Shown: positions 1 through 6,276 of the stretch, piece after piece | Numbering within the stretch: position 1 is the first letter of the stretch | Layout of the letters: each line of letters opens with the position of its first letter | Source: Veillonella sp. | GTDB taxonomy: Bacteria; Bacillota; Negativicutes; Veillonellales; Veillonellaceae | Direction: 5' to 3' | NCBI RefSeq assembly: GCF_015058545.1 | Contig: NZ_SVCB01000106.1 | Span: 1 to 15,308, forward strand | Length of the DNA stretch: 15,308 nt | Position numbers and translations under genes: made by a program | The notes under the pieces: model-generated | The model's input: the letters and a program-made list of their open reading frames with translations, nothing else | What the model was told of the DNA's origin: nothing | The model's database searches: none

Positions 1-13
1 GGAGGAATTAATT

Positions 14-220
14 ATGAGTTATTCATTTAATTTATCAGATTTAGAAAAGAAGTTGTCCCATAACTATGCAGTGATGCAAAATAAGAAAGCAGCTCAGGCC
101 GTTTGCAATTTTGAAATTGAATCGTATGATGACAGTCTCGATTTAGTCAGTGTGGAAGCAATGACTCGGGCTTATAAAAAAGCATTAATGGGACGCGCAT
201 TTAATTTTACAACTCGTTAA
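14..220 (+). CDS. small protein of unknown function (68 aa)
   Basis: I do not recognise this protein. A strong GGAGG ribosome site at 1-5 lies 8 bases before the ATG, and a strong terminator (270-312) follows, so it is likely a real gene and probably the last one of a unit that begins left of the window. The protein is soluble, with no signal peptide or membrane segment, and the N-terminal half (LSDLEKKLSHNYAVMQNKKAAQA) looks helical and charged. It has one cysteine (about residue 31), so there is no metal-binding cluster. It could be a small accessory or regulatory protein. The reading frame and ribosome site are seen; function is unknown. Confidence 0.6.
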   Translation: MSYSFNLSDLEKKLSHNYAVMQNKKAAQAVCNFEIESYDDSLDLVSVEAMTRAYKKALMGRAFNFTTR

Positions 221-269
221 CATGGATCATATGACAGTGCTAAAGCAAATAGAAGTTTGAAATGACAGC

Positions 270-312
270 AAAAAGCCCGTAATCGATGGGATACATCGGT
301 TACGGGCTTTTT
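270..312. terminator. strong bidirectional rho-independent terminator
   Basis: A 13-bp perfect stem (AAAAAGCCCGTAA with TTACGGGCTTTTT) continues through a T.G wobble into five more pairs (CGATG/CATCG) closed by GGATA. The A-run on one side and T-run on the other let it work in both directions, so it can end both the small gene at 14-220 and the HxlR gene that converges from the right. Confidence 0.92.
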
Positions 313-390
313 GTGTATGTCATTAGTTTATAAGCTAAGCATGTGTGTTTTGGTGTCAGAGCATATCTGCGGAGAGGTTAAGAGATGCTT

Positions 391-777
391 TTATTGATTG
401 CTTTGAACAGCAGGCATATTATCAGCTTGTCGGTTGTTATAGGCCACACCCCAATCATACATGGCGTTGATGATCGGTTCCATGGTGCGCCCCAAAGGGG
501 ATAAGGCGTATTCTACATGAGGCGGCACAACTGGGAAGACGGTACGCGTAATGATACCGTCGGCCTCGAGTTCGCGCAGTTGCAAGGTTAGGCTGCGATG
601 GGTGACGCCTTCGATTAATGTCTTGAGTTCGCTGAATCGTTTGTCGCCGGTAAAAAGATGGTACAAAATAATACCTTTCCACTTACCGCTGATAAGTTCT
701 AATGTTGTGGCTACGGGGCACAGCGTGCGCGGACAAGGTTTTAAATGATCTTTGGTGGTCTTACCGGTGGTTTTCAT
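391..777 (-). CDS. HxlR-family winged-helix redox/quinone-sensing repressor
   Basis: A 128-residue protein typical in length of the HxlR family. Family signatures are visible: the CPVATTLELISGKWKG stretch at residues 20-35, the recognition-helix region RFSELKTLIEGVTHRSLTLQLREL, and the wing with ITRTVFPVVPPHVEYALSPLG. Cys20, just before the first helix, sits where family members such as YodB and HypR of Bacillus carry the redox-active cysteine; a second cysteine is at 15. The ribosome site (AGAGGAG) is well placed before the ATG. It is divergent from a nitroreductase, the classic arrangement of YodB/YodC and HypR/HypO, in which the repressor controls its neighbour in response to quinones, diamide or disulfide stress. 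The likely role is repression of the 1055-1726 gene and perhaps itself. The sensing role is inferred from family and neighbourhood. Confidence 0.88.
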   Translation of the reverse strand: MKTTGKTTKDHLKPCPRTLCPVATTLELISGKWKGIILYHLFTGDKRFSELKTLIEGVTHRSLTLQLRELEADGIITRTVFPVVPPHVEYALSPLGRTMEPIINAMYDWGVAYNNRQADNMPAVQSNQ

Positions 778-830
778 TACGATTCTCCTCTGTTTACATG
801 TATTTGATATGAGCTCTCGTTAGAAAGCTG

Positions 831-869
831 TCACTAGGAATCCTGCGACTTTAGTCGTGGAAGGTTCAG
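831..869 (+). mobile_element. probable solo right-end relic of an IS200/IS605-family element
   Basis: The stretch reads TCACTAGGAATCC, then an imperfect hairpin (CGAC-TTTA-GTCG at 846-857, extended by two G.U wobbles and one C-G pair), then AAGGTTCAG. The order 'CTAGGAATCC, hairpin around CTTTAG, GGTTCA' is how right ends of IS200/IS605/IS1341 elements, and the 3' end of their omega-RNA, usually look. No tnpA or tnpB reading frame is present beside it; the HxlR gene occupies that side on the other strand. It is therefore at most a remnant. The identification is by remembered pattern, not by alignment. Confidence 0.45.
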
Positions 870-893
870 GTGTTTAGTGGGCTAAAATATATA

Positions 894-912
894 AAGTATA
901 AAAAATATACTT
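894..912. promoter_or_regulatory. perfect dyad, candidate HxlR operator
   Basis: AAGTATA, five A residues, then TATACTT: seven-base arms in perfect inverted repeat, in the intergenic region between the divergent repressor and nitroreductase genes. The same half-site (AGTATA/TATACT) recurs at 929-934, in the nitroreductase -10 box (976-981) and at 1022-1027. Winged-helix HxlR proteins bind AT-rich inverted repeats as dimers, so this is a plausible binding site; binding itself is inferred. Confidence 0.45.
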
Positions 913-952
913 AAGTTAATTTATTTACAGTATATATAAAAAATGTGCGTTC

Positions 953-981
953 TTCAACTATTTTTTTAGATATGCTATACT
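953..981 (+). promoter_or_regulatory. sigma-A type promoter of the nitroreductase gene
   Basis: TTCAAC (953-958), a 17-base spacer, then TATACT (976-981) preceded by TGC, which gives an extended -10. The start of transcription should be near 988, leaving a leader of about 67 bases. The -10 hexamer is also one arm of the 976-1027 inverted repeat, so a bound repressor would block polymerase. Confidence 0.65.
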
Positions 982-1027
982 AAACATGTTGAAAGATAGA
1001 TGAGATAGATATTCAAAATTTAGTATA
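976..1027. promoter_or_regulatory. nine-base inverted repeat overlapping the -10 box
   Basis: TATACTAAA (976-984) and TTTAGTATA (1019-1027) are perfect reverse complements separated by 34 bases. One arm is the -10 box itself and the other lies in the leader. This fits two half-sites for a dimeric repressor or a loop between them, but could also be a weak RNA stem. Confidence 0.4.
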
Positions 1028-1054
1028 AATTATTAATTCGAAAGGATGATACCC

Positions 1055-1726
1055 ATGAGCATTTCTGCACAAGACATTTTAAACGCTTTCAATTATCGTT
1101 ACGCAACTAAGAAGTTTGACCCTAATAAAAAGGTGTCCGACGCTGATTTTAACACGATTTTGGAAACTGCACGTCTGTCCCCAAGCTCCTTCGGTTTTGA
1201 ACCTTGGAAATTCGTTATTATTGAAAAACAGAGCATTAAAGATAAATTATACCCTGTATCTTGGGGCGCTCAGAACAGCTTGAACGGTGCCAGCCATTTC
1301 ATGATTATTTTGGCTCGTAAAAAAGCGGATACCGTAGCTGATGCTGACTACATCACACACATCATGAAAGACATCAAACACATGCCGGAAGACGTGCAGA
1401 ACATGATGCGCGGTGCTTACAGTAACTTCCAGACTAACGATTTCAAATTAATTGACAGCGACCGTGCTATGTTCGACTGGGCCAGCAAACAGACTTACAT
1501 TGCCTTGGCTAACATGATGACAACCGCCGCTATGCTCGGCGTTGACTCTTGCCCAATCGAAGGTTTCAATATTGAAAAAGTAGAAGAAATCCTTACCGAA
1601 GAAGGCATTCTCGATAAAGAACATTTCGGCGTGTCCGTAATGGTAGGCTTCGGCTATCGTGATGAACAGCCTCATCGTGAAAAAACTCGTCAGCCTATGG
1701 AAGATATCGTAACTTGGGTTAAATAA
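1055..1726 (+). CDS. nitroreductase family FMN-dependent NAD(P)H oxidoreductase
   Basis: A 223-residue protein of normal length for the NfsB/YodC-like nitroreductases, homodimeric FMN enzymes that reduce nitroaromatics and quinones in the cytoplasm. Visible family features are the FMN phosphate-binding RYATKKFDP near residue 15, the SPSSFGFEPWKFVII segment, the long central helical region, CPIEGFN near 170, and the C-terminal VMVGFGYRDE. I chose the ATG at 1055 because the AAAGGATGA ribosome site (1041-1048) is at the correct distance; the upstream ATG at 1046 overlaps that site. It is monocistronic, with its own promoter (953-981) and terminator (1773-1816). Its divergent HxlR neighbour probably represses it until electrophilic or redox stress. 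The physiological substrate is not readable from sequence. Confidence 0.9.
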   Translation: MSISAQDILNAFNYRYATKKFDPNKKVSDADFNTILETARLSPSSFGFEPWKFVIIEKQSIKDKLYPVSWGAQNSLNGASHFMIILARKKADTVADADYITHIMKDIKHMPEDVQNMMRGAYSNFQTNDFKLIDSDRAMFDWASKQTYIALANMMTTAAMLGVDSCPIEGFNIEKVEEILTEEGILDKEHFGVSVMVGFGYRDEQPHREKTRQPMEDIVTWVK

Positions 1727-1772
1727 GAGTTTTCAACTAAGATAGTCTTTGGCTAATAGAATATAGAACTAA

Positions 1773-1816
1773 AAATGCTGAGATGACAGTTAAAAGTCAC
1801 CTCAGCATTTGTTTTT
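1773..1816. terminator. bidirectional terminator between convergent genes
   Basis: A ten-base perfect stem (AAATGCTGAG / CTCAGCATTT), one A.C mismatch, then four more pairs (TGAC/GTCA) around an eight-base loop. It is followed by TTTGTTTTT on the plus strand and by five T residues on the minus strand, so it can end both the nitroreductase and the LysE-type gene. Confidence 0.85.
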
Positions 1817-1877
1817 GTTAAACATAATTGACAAAGTATAACTCTAGCCATTCCGGAAGCTATATGGATATATTTTT

Positions 1878-2606
1878 TTAGAAGACTAATAACAATCCGC
1901 CAATACCCAGCAACACTACGCCTTGAATACGATTTAACATACGTTGTGATTTAGGTCCCTGATTTAAGAAGCCACGGAGTTTACCGGCACAAAGAGCGAT
2001 GATGGAGAATAAGATGAATGCTTGTAAGCTAAAAACGGCCCCGAGGATGGCAATGGCCAGGCCCGGTGACTCATTATTAGGATCCACGAACTGTGGCAAG
2101 AACGCGAGGAAGAACAACAGAACTTTTGGATTCAAGATGTTCATAATGAGACCTTTGCGATAGATGGCCAAGGCTGATGACTCACCATTTGAGGTTTGAC
2201 TTGACGATTTACCGTTTGAAGCTTGGCTGGATGATTCATTGCTTGATACGCTGTTTGTAGTGCTGTTTGAACCGGCAGCAGTAGTTTGACCGGCGGATTC
2301 TTCAGTCGGTTGTGATTTCGCCACTTTAGCGGTAAAGGCCCCGTAGGCAAGATAGAAAAGATACGCAGCACCAACATATTTTAAGGCTGCAAAGGCTACG
2401 GGCGAACTTTTAACCAGTGCGGCCACCCCTAAAATTACGAGGCACGTGTGAAAGACAATACCTGAACACAGTCCCGCCGCTAGCGTAATGCCTGCCTTGG
2501 CACCGTCGGCGAGGCTTTTTGTTAAAAGATATAAATTATCCGGCCCCGGAGCCAGGGTTAAGAGTATTGATGACACTAAAAAGTAAGGAAATAAGGCTAA
2601 ATCCAT
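1878..2606 (-). CDS. LysE/RhtB-family amino-acid exporter with a Ser-rich loop insert
   Basis: An inner-membrane exporter of the LysE/RhtB/LeuE family. The N-terminal FLVSSILLTLAPGPDNLYLLTKSL carries the family hallmark PGPDN; further membrane helices lie at about 38-63, 68-92, 154-171, 180-207 and 222-242, and NILNPKVLLFF (157-167) is the second family hallmark. Members usually have about 200-210 residues; this one has 242, because residues about 97-146 in the cytoplasmic loop after helix three are a hydrophilic Ser/Asn/Gln/Thr run with two near-identical nine-residue units (125-133 and 134-142). The ribosome site AAGGGAG and an extended -10 upstream support the start. It is divergent from the amidohydrolase gene. 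Substrate is unknown; amino acids are usual for the family. Confidence 0.9.
   Translation of the reverse strand: MDLALFPYFLVSSILLTLAPGPDNLYLLTKSLADGAKAGITLAAGLCSGIVFHTCLVILGVAALVKSSPVAFAALKYVGAAYLFYLAYGAFTAKVAKSQPTEESAGQTTAAGSNSTTNSVSSNESSSQASNGKSSSQTSNGESSALAIYRKGLIMNILNPKVLLFFLAFLPQFVDPNNESPGLAIAILGAVFSLQAFILFSIIALCAGKLRGFLNQGPKSQRMLNRIQGVVLLGIGGLLLVF
2176..2238 (-). repeat. 27-bp imperfect tandem repeat inside the exporter gene
   Basis: Two 27-base units (2176-2202 and 2203-2229) match at 19 of 27 positions, and a third partial unit begins at 2230. They encode two nine-residue units, SSSQASNGK and SSSQTSNGE, followed by SS. The repeat keeps the frame and lies in a loop between membrane helices. 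Confidence 0.8.
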
Positions 2607-2644
2607 ATAGAGTAACTCCCTTCAATCGGTAAATGCATACAGTC

Positions 2645-2653
2645 AGTATAACA
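2645..2653 (-). promoter_or_regulatory. extended -10 promoter of the LysE-type gene
   Basis: Read on the minus strand, TGT-TATACT forms an extended -10 element about 40 bases before the start codon of the exporter gene. No good -35 lies 17 bases upstream, which extended -10 promoters tolerate. Confidence 0.45.
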
Positions 2654-2747
2654 TATTATTTTCAAAACTCGCCATAGAAGAAAAAAACGCAGAATCACAC
2701 GCATTTTAAAATCATAGTAATAAAATAGGAATTTTAACCCGGAAACC

Positions 2748-2776
2748 TTGACAAACCATTTCCGGTACACTACCAT
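2748..2776 (+). promoter_or_regulatory. promoter of the M20D amidohydrolase gene
   Basis: A consensus TTGACA (2748-2753), a 17-base spacer and TACCAT (2771-2776). Transcription should begin near 2783, about 22 bases before the ATG at 2805. This also rules out the upstream TTG at 2748 as start codon, since it is part of the -35 box. Confidence 0.6.
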
Positions 2777-2804
2777 GAAAACAAAGAGATTGGGAGGCGA
2801 ATGT

Positions 2805-3995
2805 ATGAATTCAACTGAAATAAAAAAATTACAAGAAGAATATACGAAGGATATTATTGCGTGGCGCCGCCATTTGCACCAATATCCGGAAATTAGTTTT
2901 GAAGAACAGGAAACGACCAAATATTTAGCCGGTGAACTGGATAAATTGGGCATTCCGTATGTGATAAATCCTGAAAAAAACACGGGCATTGTGGCATGGC
3001 TTGAAGGTCCTAAAAAGGGCAAAACGATTATGCTTCGTGCCGATATTGATGCTCTTACCGTTGATGAACAGACGGGGTATGACTTCGCGTCCAAACATGA
3101 CGGCAAGATGCACGCCTGCGGTCACGATGCGCATATGGCCATTTTGTTGGGGGCCGCTAAAATGCTGAAAACATTGCAGGACAAAATCCAAGGCAAGGTA
3201 TTCCTTGTATTCCAGCCGGCCGAAGAAAGCGGTGAAGGCGCTAAATACATGAAACAGTTTGGCACCTGGTTTGAAGAAACGGATAGTGTCTTCGGTGCTC
3301 ATATTTGGATCGATTTGCCCGTAGGCAAGATTTCCGTGGAGGCCGGCGAACGCATGGCGGCCGCTCTTGAAATCGGCATCGATATTGAAGGTCAGGGCGG
3401 TCATGGGGCACAGCCTCATTTGACCGTGGATGCCACCGTTGTGGCTTCAGCTATCGTGATGAATTTGCAGACCATCGTGTCCCGCCACTTCAGTCCGCTC
3501 GATTCCGTGGTGCTTACCATCGGCAAGATGACCAGCGGCACGCGATATAATGTTATTTCCGGCTCCGCTCGTTTGGAAGGTACGGCCCGTTACTTCAAAC
3601 ACGCCATCGGCGATGATTTGAAACAGACGATGACTCACATGGTCAACGAAACAGCCGCCGCCTACGGTGCTAAGGCGAAGGTAACCTTCCGTCAAATGGT
3701 ACCGCCGACGATCAACGATCCGGCCAGTTCGGAACTCGCTCATCGCGTAGGTGCTGAACTCTTAGGTGAAGAGAATGTAGTCTTGATGGAAAAAACAATG
3801 GCCGGCGAAGACTTTGCTTACTATTTGGAAGAAAAACCGGGCTGCTTTGCTTTCTTCGGTATTGCTAACCCTGAAATTGATGCGGTTCATTCCCATCACA
3901 GCAACTTCTTCAAAATTGACGAACGAGCTTTACCAATCGGCTCCGCTATGTACGCGCAGTATGCGTTACAGTGGTTGGAAGAACACGCCGAATAA
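2805..3995 (+). CDS. M20D-family metal-dependent amidohydrolase (N-acyl amino acid / hippurate hydrolase type)
   Basis: A 396-residue cytoplasmic enzyme of the peptidase M20 subfamily D, which cleaves N-acyl or N-aroyl groups from amino acids. Expected metal-site motifs are present in order: MLRADIDAL (77-84), HACGHDAHM with Cys105 and His107 (103-111), QPAEESGEGA with Glu140/Glu141, GAHIW with His166, the dimer-domain GHGAQPH near 205-211, AGEDFAYY near 345, and HSHHSNFF near the C-terminus. The GGGAGG ribosome site (2792-2797) selects the ATG at 2805; a longer frame would start inside the promoter. It has its own promoter and a strong terminator, so it is not part of the purine cluster downstream. 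Annotations such as hippurate hydrolase or N-acyl-L-amino acid amidohydrolase are equally possible; sequence alone does not give the acyl group. Confidence 0.92.
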   Translation: MNSTEIKKLQEEYTKDIIAWRRHLHQYPEISFEEQETTKYLAGELDKLGIPYVINPEKNTGIVAWLEGPKKGKTIMLRADIDALTVDEQTGYDFASKHDGKMHACGHDAHMAILLGAAKMLKTLQDKIQGKVFLVFQPAEESGEGAKYMKQFGTWFEETDSVFGAHIWIDLPVGKISVEAGERMAAALEIGIDIEGQGGHGAQPHLTVDATVVASAIVMNLQTIVSRHFSPLDSVVLTIGKMTSGTRYNVISGSARLEGTARYFKHAIGDDLKQTMTHMVNETAAAYGAKAKVTFRQMVPPTINDPASSELAHRVGAELLGEENVVLMEKTMAGEDFAYYLEEKPGCFAFFGIANPEIDAVHSHHSNFFKIDERALPIGSAMYAQYALQWLEEHAE

Positions 3996-4006
3996 TATAA
4001 TAAAGC

Positions 4007-4053
4007 TTATAGGCAACTTCGCTGGAATTTATAGGCAACTTTTCCGGAGTTGC
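4007..4053 (+). repeat. 13-bp direct repeat plus small hairpin after the amidohydrolase gene
   Basis: TTATAGGCAACTT occurs at 4007-4019 and again at 4029-4041, a 22-base period. The second copy feeds into a hairpin, GCAACT (4035-4040) with AGTTGC (4048-4053). It precedes the main terminator; the role is unknown. Confidence 0.6.
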
Positions 4054-4064
4054 GCGGTAAAAAT

Positions 4065-4108
4065 AAGAGCTGCCACAGATGTCAGACTGACATTTGTGGC
4101 AGCTCTTT
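4065..4108. terminator. very strong bidirectional terminator
   Basis: A long stem: AAGAGCTGCCACA pairs with TGTGGCAGCTCTT, then a G.T wobble, then ATGTCA with TGACAT around the loop GAC. It lies between the convergent amidohydrolase and YihY-family genes. The T-run is short on both sides, but the stem is exceptionally stable. Confidence 0.88.
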
Positions 4109-4171
4109 GCGTTGTTGCTTAAATCTTTTGCATTGCCGCATACAATTTATGCGGGTTATAGGACATTTATG

Positions 4172-5158
4172 CTACTCTTGGTTCTTTGCTAACTTTTTCT
4201 TTTCTTCAAGCTCTTTTTGTTCTTTTTCTTCTTGCTCCTCTTTATTGAGTTGCTCGATTTGTTCCATTTTAAGTTTAACCGCTTCCGCTTTTAACTCGGC
4301 GTCGAAGGAACGGTCGCGTACGATTTCGGCACTGAGCAGGATAACCTGGACAGACCAATTGATCCACACGAAGAGAATCATGATACCAACCAGTGGGCCG
4401 TACGTGGAGGAGCTGCCAGCAAAATTCGTAACATAGTAACGATAGCCGTAGGTGAGTAAGAGCCAAAGTACGGTGGCCAAGAGCCCGCCCGCGAAGGAAC
4501 GTTTCCAAGAAATAAGCTTGTTGATGCTTGCTTTTGTATTTTCAGGCGTGTCCTTGTCAGTTTCTTTACGCGGTGCGTAGTGGTAAAACAGAGTGAGCAC
4601 CAAGGTGAACGAAATTAACGGTAATAAGGTGGCTGCCATAGTGGCGAGGCTGATAACTTCTTTAGGAATGAAGATGAAGCGCTGCATTACCTGTAAGAAG
4701 GCCGGACCGTATACGGAAAGAATCAAGCCCAACAGACCGGTTACGGTACCGATTACGGTGAAGAAGAATGCTTTGCTGTACATCTTAATCATGCCTTCTT
4801 CCACATGATCGAGGCCGAGCATGGTGTTAAGGGCATTAATTAAGGCACGCGTACCTGCCGACATAGTCCAAAAAGCGGTAATAATACCGATGGAGAACAA
4901 CGTACCGCTTTGGTTTTTAGTCAAATCATCGATAAGATTTTCCAGGGTATGTTGTGAATCCGGCGGCAAGAGTGCCAAAAATTGATCGAGGATGTCCGTA
5001 TTGTGACTAAGAAATACGGAAATAGCCGTTAAAGCAATAATTAAGAAGGGCACTATGGAAAGAATAATATAGTACGTTGCTTCCGCAGACAGTCGGCCGA
5101 TATTGTGCTCGCTGTAATCCTTGGCGACGCGCTTTGCCCCATTAATAAATGACTTCAT
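4172..5158 (-). CDS. YihY/BrkB-family inner-membrane protein
   Basis: A 328-residue polytopic membrane protein of the YihY/virulence-factor BrkB family (formerly 'ribonuclease BN'). Family features are the early SAEATYYIILSIVPFLIIALTA helix near 24-45, the PPDSQHTLENLIDDL stretch, FWTMSAGTRALINALNTMLG, and SFAGGLLATVLWLLLTYGYRYYVTNFAGSSSTYGPLVGIMILFVWINWS in the second half, giving about six membrane helices. The C-terminal 45 residues are a highly charged Glu/Lys/Gln coiled coil that should lie in the cytoplasm. I chose the start at 5158 because AAGGAG lies nine bases before it; an extension to 5224 has no ribosome site. The molecular role of the family is not settled; transport or envelope functions have been proposed. 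Confidence 0.88.
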   Translation of the reverse strand: MKSFINGAKRVAKDYSEHNIGRLSAEATYYIILSIVPFLIIALTAISVFLSHNTDILDQFLALLPPDSQHTLENLIDDLTKNQSGTLFSIGIITAFWTMSAGTRALINALNTMLGLDHVEEGMIKMYSKAFFFTVIGTVTGLLGLILSVYGPAFLQVMQRFIFIPKEVISLATMAATLLPLISFTLVLTLFYHYAPRKETDKDTPENTKASINKLISWKRSFAGGLLATVLWLLLTYGYRYYVTNFAGSSSTYGPLVGIMILFVWINWSVQVILLSAEIVRDRSFDAELKAEAVKLKMEQIEQLNKEEQEEKEQKELEEKKKLAKNQE

Positions 5159-5339
5159 AGTTATTAACTCCTTATAAATAATTTCGTTTTTCGTTGGTCG
5201 ATATATGGCAAAAAGCCGATGCATCTATATATTAGATTTTATCGATATACTTATTTATAACATATTTTCGAAGAAAATTATAGTGTTTAGATGAAAATAG
5301 ATAAATTATAAATAACTCTAATTATTTTATTTTTAACAG

Positions 5340-5368
5340 TTGCATATTTTGAAATGTTATGATACTAT
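5340..5368 (+). promoter_or_regulatory. promoter of the regulator and probably the purine cluster
   Basis: TTGCAT (5340-5345), a 17-base spacer and TACTAT (5363-5368) preceded by TGA, an extended -10. Transcription should start near 5375, giving a leader of about 190 bases before the regulator. It is the best promoter match in the 409-base gap between the YihY-type gene and the regulator. That gap is otherwise AT-rich and holds no reading frame I can support. Confidence 0.55.
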
Positions 5369-5391
5369 TTAATCATAGAAACAAAACAAAT

Positions 5392-5418
5392 TGTTAGGCT
5401 AACAGAAAATTAGTTAGC
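5392..5418. promoter_or_regulatory. triple GTTAG half-site, candidate operator
   Basis: TGTTAG-G-CTAACA (5392-5404) is a perfect dyad with six-base arms, and a third half-site, GTTAGC (5413-5418), pairs with GCTAAC. They lie just after the predicted transcription start of the regulator, where autoregulation is common. The related sequence TTGTTAGCC recurs at 6334-6342 before ygeX. Binding by the 5568-6263 regulator is inferred. Confidence 0.45.
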
Positions 5419-5567
5419 ATAATAGATTTTGGAAATAAAGAATGAATAATCAAAATGCCGGTGGAAGTTGGTGTTGAGGCTATTCGATTTGAATAGGCAA
5501 TTGGTTGGGACACCAAACAGTTAGTTTGTATAACGCCAATATGCGTGAAAGGTGAGGGGCGGTTTTT
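5419..5567 (+). promoter_or_regulatory. 5' leader of the regulator with two small hairpins
   Basis: The leader holds CTATTC-GATTT-GAATAG (5480-5496) and TTGGT-TGGGAC-ACCAA (5501-5516), then a GAGGGG ribosome site before the ATG at 5568. I compared it mentally with the purine riboswitch core and saw no match. It could be a plain untranslated leader or an unrecognised regulatory RNA. Confidence 0.35.
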
Positions 5568-6263
5568 ATGAAAAATGAATTGGAAAATTTAAAACAAATT
5601 GCTCACGGGTTAGCTCAGCAGTTTGGCGAAACTTGTGAAATTGTAATTCACGACGTACGGACGCCGGAGATGGAAGGCACTGTCGTTTGTATTGAAAACG
5701 GCGAAATATCTAACAGAAAGTTAGGTGACGGACCGTCTCATGTGGTGCTCGATGCACTTAAAAATGACGGCAAAGATTTGGAAGACCGATACGGCTATTT
5801 AACCAAAACCAAAGATGGTCGCGTTTTTCGTTCCAGTACCATGTACATGCGTGATGATAAAGGGCAAATTACGTATGTGTTCTGTATTAATTCAGACATT
5901 ACGAACTTGATTCATTTACAGCAAATGGTTAATCAACTCACGGAACCGGTGGGGATCGCGACGAGCAACTCGGCAAGTAAAGAAGCCGACGGGGCTGAAC
6001 GAATTACGACGAGCGTAACCGATTTGCTGGATGATTTAATTGAGCAGGCGGTGGCTAAGGTTGGTAAACCGGCGCAGCTTATGACGAAGGCCGAACGGTG
6101 TGAAGCTTTGAAGTATCTAAACGATGCAGGTGCCTTTTTAATATCTAAAGCGGCCGACAAAATCGGGGAATACTTCGGCATTTCAAGATTTACTTTATAC
6201 AGCGATTTAAATGCTGTTAAAGATAAAGAGAAGGAAGAGCAAATTAAAGCGAAAGCTAAATAA
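5568..6263 (+). CDS. YheO/DauR-like PAS-HTH transcriptional regulator
   Basis: A 231-residue DNA-binding regulator. Residues 1-115 match the YheO-like PAS domain (GETCEIVIHDV, GDGPSHVVLDAL, DGRVFRSSTMYMRDDKG, FCINSDIT). A flexible Ser/Ala linker covers about 128-148, and residues 150-216 are the matching C-terminal helix-turn-helix domain (LMTKAERCEALKYLNDAGAF, then DKIGEYFGISRFTLYSDL). The family includes DauR, the repressor of D-arginine use, and other regulators of amino-acid catabolism, so it probably senses a small nitrogenous ligand through the PAS domain. It lies 127 bases upstream of ygeX on the same strand with no terminator between, so it is likely the cluster's own regulator. In E. 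coli the regulator beside ygeW-ygeX-ygeY is YgeV, a sigma-54 activator; this is a different type. Ligand and sign of control are unknown. Confidence 0.87.
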   Translation: MKNELENLKQIAHGLAQQFGETCEIVIHDVRTPEMEGTVVCIENGEISNRKLGDGPSHVVLDALKNDGKDLEDRYGYLTKTKDGRVFRSSTMYMRDDKGQITYVFCINSDITNLIHLQQMVNQLTEPVGIATSNSASKEADGAERITTSVTDLLDDLIEQAVAKVGKPAQLMTKAERCEALKYLNDAGAFLISKAADKIGEYFGISRFTLYSDLNAVKDKEKEEQIKAKAK

Positions 6264-6276
6264 TGGGGACATACAC

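Noticed and set aside
1827..1860. TTGACA at 1828 as a promoter reading toward the exporter gene
   Set aside because: No -10 hexamer lies at a proper distance and it would only drive antisense RNA.
2748..2804. Upstream extension of the M20D amidohydrolase start
   Set aside because: The TTG at 2748 is part of a consensus -35 box, and the good ribosome site lies before the ATG at 2805.
2597..3106. 169-codon minus-strand frame across the divergent promoter region
   Set aside because: It overlaps the promoter and the start of the M20D gene and has no recognisable motif or ribosome site.
5375..5567. Purine riboswitch before the cluster regulator
   Set aside because: The conserved core segments of the guanine/adenine aptamer are not recognisable in the leader.
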